From: DASZMJ01 sp035551935
GTDB taxonomy: Bacteria; Planctomycetota; Planctomycetia; Isosphaerales; Isosphaeraceae
Direction of reading: 5' to 3'
DNA length: 14,188 nucleotides
Assembly: GCA_035551935.1 (NCBI GenBank)
Contig: DASZMJ010000078.1
Span: 1-14,188 of the forward strand
Below, one piece after another: positions 12,025-14,188 of the stretch. A model generated the notes under the pieces. The model did no database searches. It was not told the origin of the DNA and saw only the letters and a program-made list of their open reading frames with translations. The translations under genes and the position numbers were made by a program. Every line of letters begins with the position of its first letter. Position 1 is the first letter of the stretch.

Positions 12025-12290
12025 TCACCGGGGCCTACATCGAAACCGTGACGTCAGGCGGCAGACGGATTCGATGCCACGCCGCTTGAGCACCGGCGAA
12101 ACACCCCGCCGTTGCCGCTCCTCCGCGTCGGCCCAGATCACGAGATGTCCCCGGCCACCGACCTTCCGCGCATGGACGTACCCTTTCTCGACCCAGCCCT
12201 TGAAGCGGCAGTAGCTCACGTCGAGCGCGTCGGCCGGGTCACTGGCCCACCACTCATAGGTCGAGAGGCGCTCCGCCGGCCGGCGCCTCG
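12025..12290 (-). pseudogene. C-terminal fragment of a planctomycete-type serine recombinase/HTH protein
   Basis: The frame reads LSTYEWWASDPADALDV, then FKGWVEKGYVHARKVGGRG and HLVIWADAEERQRR. I recognise the pattern 'EWW...L.....W...GWVHAR......WAIWADaeEL.RLR', found at the C-terminus of recombinase-family proteins in planctomycetes, where a short HTH chooses the site. No catalytic resolvase domain is present, the start is lost, and the 3' end runs into unrelated text before a TGA at 12025-12027. The IS630 remnant begins just upstream of the fragment, so insertion or deletion probably removed the rest. Confidence 0.45.
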
Positions 12291-12315
12291 GGCTGATACC
12301 GAATTGCCTGGAAGA

Positions 12316-12800
12316 CTAACCATGGAGGGCGACCGCCCAATGGAACCCGACCGCCCCGCGGACCACCTCGGGGTGGTCGATCAGCCAGCGGCACCGCGCC
12401 TCCAGCACCAGCTCCATCCCACCCGGGTCGTCGAAGCCCTCGTTGGCCACCGCCTCGCGCACCAGCGGCCACAAGGGCTCGACCGGCTGCAGCTTGGGCG
12501 TGCACGGCGGCAGCGGGTGGAGCACCACATTCGGCGGCACCGCCAGCCGCCGGGCGATGTGCCAGCCGGCGTCGTCGACCAGCAGCACCAGCAGCCGCGC
12601 GCCCTCGGGGTCGGCCCGGCGGGCGAACTCCTGCAACGCGCGACCCATCCAGTCGGTGTTGGGCGCCGGCAGGATCAGCTCCAGGTTCCGCCCGCTGGCC
12701 GGGTGGACGAACCCATAAACATAGAGCCACTAATACTTGGTGCGGCCGTGGGCCTGCGGCCGCCGGCCCTTGACAGCCCAGACCCGTAGGACACGCCAGG
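12316..12800 (-). pseudogene. IS630-family transposase remnant, 5'-truncated and with an in-frame TAG
   Basis: The C-terminal half of an IS630-type DDE transposase. Sense text starts at about RVWAVKGRRPQAHGRTKY (12785-12733). It meets TAG at 12730-12732 and continues in the same frame as WLYVYGFVHPASGRNLELIL, LLVLLVDDAGWHIARRL and PCTPKLQPVEPLWPLVREAV, ending at the TAG at 12316-12318. The second catalytic aspartate (VDDAGWH) and the glutamate (PVEPLW) are present. The first aspartate motif and the N-terminal HTH are absent. The internal stop fits CAG to TAG at the glutamine of the usual KYQWLY. The ISKra4-type element lies directly upstream and may have cut it. Not functional. Confidence 0.75.
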
Positions 12801-12881
12801 TCGCCTGGCGGCATCGCGGCGGAAGATCCTCCCTTCGCAAGGGGTGCGGCCGGCGAATCATGTAACAATCGTCACGATCGG

Positions 12882-14168
12882 TCACGCCGCCGCCGGGAAG
12901 CCGCTGCGGTCGATCCGGCTCCAGAACTGGGCCCAGCGTTCCGGCGTGTACGTCAGGCACCGCACCGCCAGCACCGTCGCCGCACCCCGCTCCTTCCACC
13001 GCATCCCCGACCGGCACGGCCGCTGCTTGACCAGCACCTTGCACGCCGCCTCGGTCACCCCGCTGCCGATCGGGATGTGCCGCGCCACGAGCTCCGCGTA
13101 GTTCATCCGCCCGCCCTTGACCTGATTGCGGAGGTAGGTCAACGCCGACTCGACCCCCTCCGGCAGCCGCTGCTTGCCCAACGCCGCCCCCCGCGCCTCC
13201 AGGTCGGCGATCAACGCCTCAGCGGCCCCCGGCTCGTGCTTGAGCCGGTGGCACCAGCCGTCGACCCACGGCCGCAACCCGGCCGCCGCCGCCTCGGTGA
13301 ACAGCGCCTCGGCCGCCTTCCAGAGGTACTGCGTGGCGTGGTAGAAATCGACGACCTGCTCCCGCGTCACCAGATCGAGATAGATCCAGTTGTCCTTCGC
13401 CCCGTCGGCCAGCCCCACGTAGGTCGCCTCCGGGCAGGCCGCCTTGGCCCGGTCCAGCTCGCGGTCGAACCGCTCCATGAAGGTCAGCTTGCCGTACTCG
13501 GGGGTGGCCGCCGTGTAGACCGTGTGCAGCCGCTCGCCGTCCTTGTTGTAGAAGCCGAGCGTGCCGACCATCGCCTCGCGCCAGCCGTCGTCGCACATCA
13601 GCATGCAGGTGCCGTCCAGACCCACGGTCACCGTCGCCACCGGCTCCTCGAACGCCGGCAGCTCGTATTCCCAGGCCTGCTCCTTGACCAACGCCACCGT
13701 GGCGACCGCGTCGGCCACGTCCTGGACGAACGCCTTGGCCACCGCCCGGCCGTGGTTCTCGGCCAGGTCCACCTGCACCCGCGCGGCGCCGAACTCGGCG
13801 TACTTGTGGGCCACCATCTTGGCGAAGCGCGGGGTGGAGCTGACGACGATGCGGGCGTCCCGGTCCAGCGGGCAGTGCGTCTCGCCGCCGCGGGAGCCCT
13901 GGTAGACGTGCCGCTCGATCGTGGCGACGCCGTAGGGGGCCTGGTACTCCTTGCGGACCTTGCCCATAGAGGTGAGCTTGGTAGGCCCGAGGTGGATGGG
14001 TTGGCCGTCGGCGTCGAAGCGGCGCAGGGCCTCCTCGGTGGCGGCGACGCCGGCCTCGTTCAGCGCGGTTTGGATCGCGTCCTCGGCGTCGAGCATCGAG
14101 CCCTTGTAGGGGACCTCGAGTTGGACGGTGAAGCCGGTGCCGGTGCGTCGGACGATGGCGGCGGCCAT
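12882..14168 (-). mobile_element. ISKra4-family insertion sequence transposase, apparently intact
   Basis: A 428-residue transposase. An N-terminal region is followed by RIVVSSTPRFAKMVAHKYAE. The catalytic core has candidate acidic residues Asp185 (TVGLDGTCM), Asp255 (VGLADGAKDNWIYLD) and Glu373 (IPIGSGVTEAACK). The C-terminus (KQRPCRSGMRWKERGAA, LTYTPERWAQFW, RIDRSG) is typical of ISKra4 transposases. No frameshift or stop is seen. The ATG at 14168 fits, but a slightly longer upstream start or an accessory ORF beyond the window cannot be excluded. The element's outer end lies past position 14188. The inner end should lie between about 12800 and 12881, where ATCATGTAACAATCGTCACG (12857-12876) stands out as AT-richer. 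I could not define terminal repeats or a target duplication. Confidence 0.88.
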
Positions 14169-14188
14169 GGGGCGGGCTCCGGGGTAGC

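Noticed and set aside
1..14188. CRISPR arrays, tRNA or rRNA genes, restriction or other defence systems
   Set aside because: I saw no regularly spaced repeats, no RNA gene signatures and no defence-type protein motifs on either strand.

Overview
The window is very GC-rich DNA with dense, mostly minus-strand genes. Its gene style points to a planctomycete, most likely of the Isosphaeraceae. Reasons are an exported SAM-methyltransferase, a Ser/Thr kinase, Tat-exported ferritin-like and metallophosphoesterase proteins, an ECF sigma factor with a membrane-bound C-terminal extension, and a recombinase fragment of a type I associate with planctomycetes. This family includes the gas-vacuolate genus Isosphaera. 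The taxonomic call is inference from gene content only.

Layout. (1) 1-793, plus: 3' part of a Ser/Thr protein kinase. (2) 819-2467, minus: an intact two-gene unit, a GT2 glycosyltransferase followed by an exported methyltransferase. (3) About 2579-6990, minus: a gas-vesicle accessory block in which almost every gene is damaged. In reading order it holds an AAA+ (CDC48-type) ATPase without its 5' part, a fused gvpF/L remnant, a 33-codon ORF, gvpN with an altered Walker A motif and a broken C-terminus, a coiled-coil ORF, gvpF/L with an in-frame TGA, gvpG with a DnaJ-type zinc-finger tail in a shifted frame, and a possible WYL-regulator scrap. I see no gvpA, gvpJ or gvpK. (4) About 7000-7421: an AT-rich island. 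(5) 7422-8369, minus: an intact Tat-exported metallophosphoesterase. (6) 8561-11848: an intact set made of a cupredoxin lipoprotein, a two-gene small-protein operon, a Tat-exported ferritin-like protein, and an ECF sigma factor fused through a membrane helix to an RskA-like domain. (7) About 11850-14188: mobile-element territory, with a recombinase fragment, a broken IS630 transposase and an intact ISKra4-type transposase.

Two points stand out. First, three transcription units of region 6 (cupredoxin, small-protein operon, ferritin-like) are each preceded by the same two-block motif, CGATCC-N14-GGTGTA, with identical spacing and correct orientation. The membrane-tethered sigma factor lies beside them. 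This suggests an undescribed envelope or metal-handling regulon, although the motif was not found in front of the sigma gene itself. Second, the gas-vesicle block shows several distinct kinds of lesion side by side: a nonsense codon, a P-loop substitution, a one-base frameshift, deletion fusions, and a 53-bp insertion containing an inverted copy of neighbouring sequence. Flanking genes are intact, so this looks like local decay rather than poor sequence, although read-level checking would settle it.
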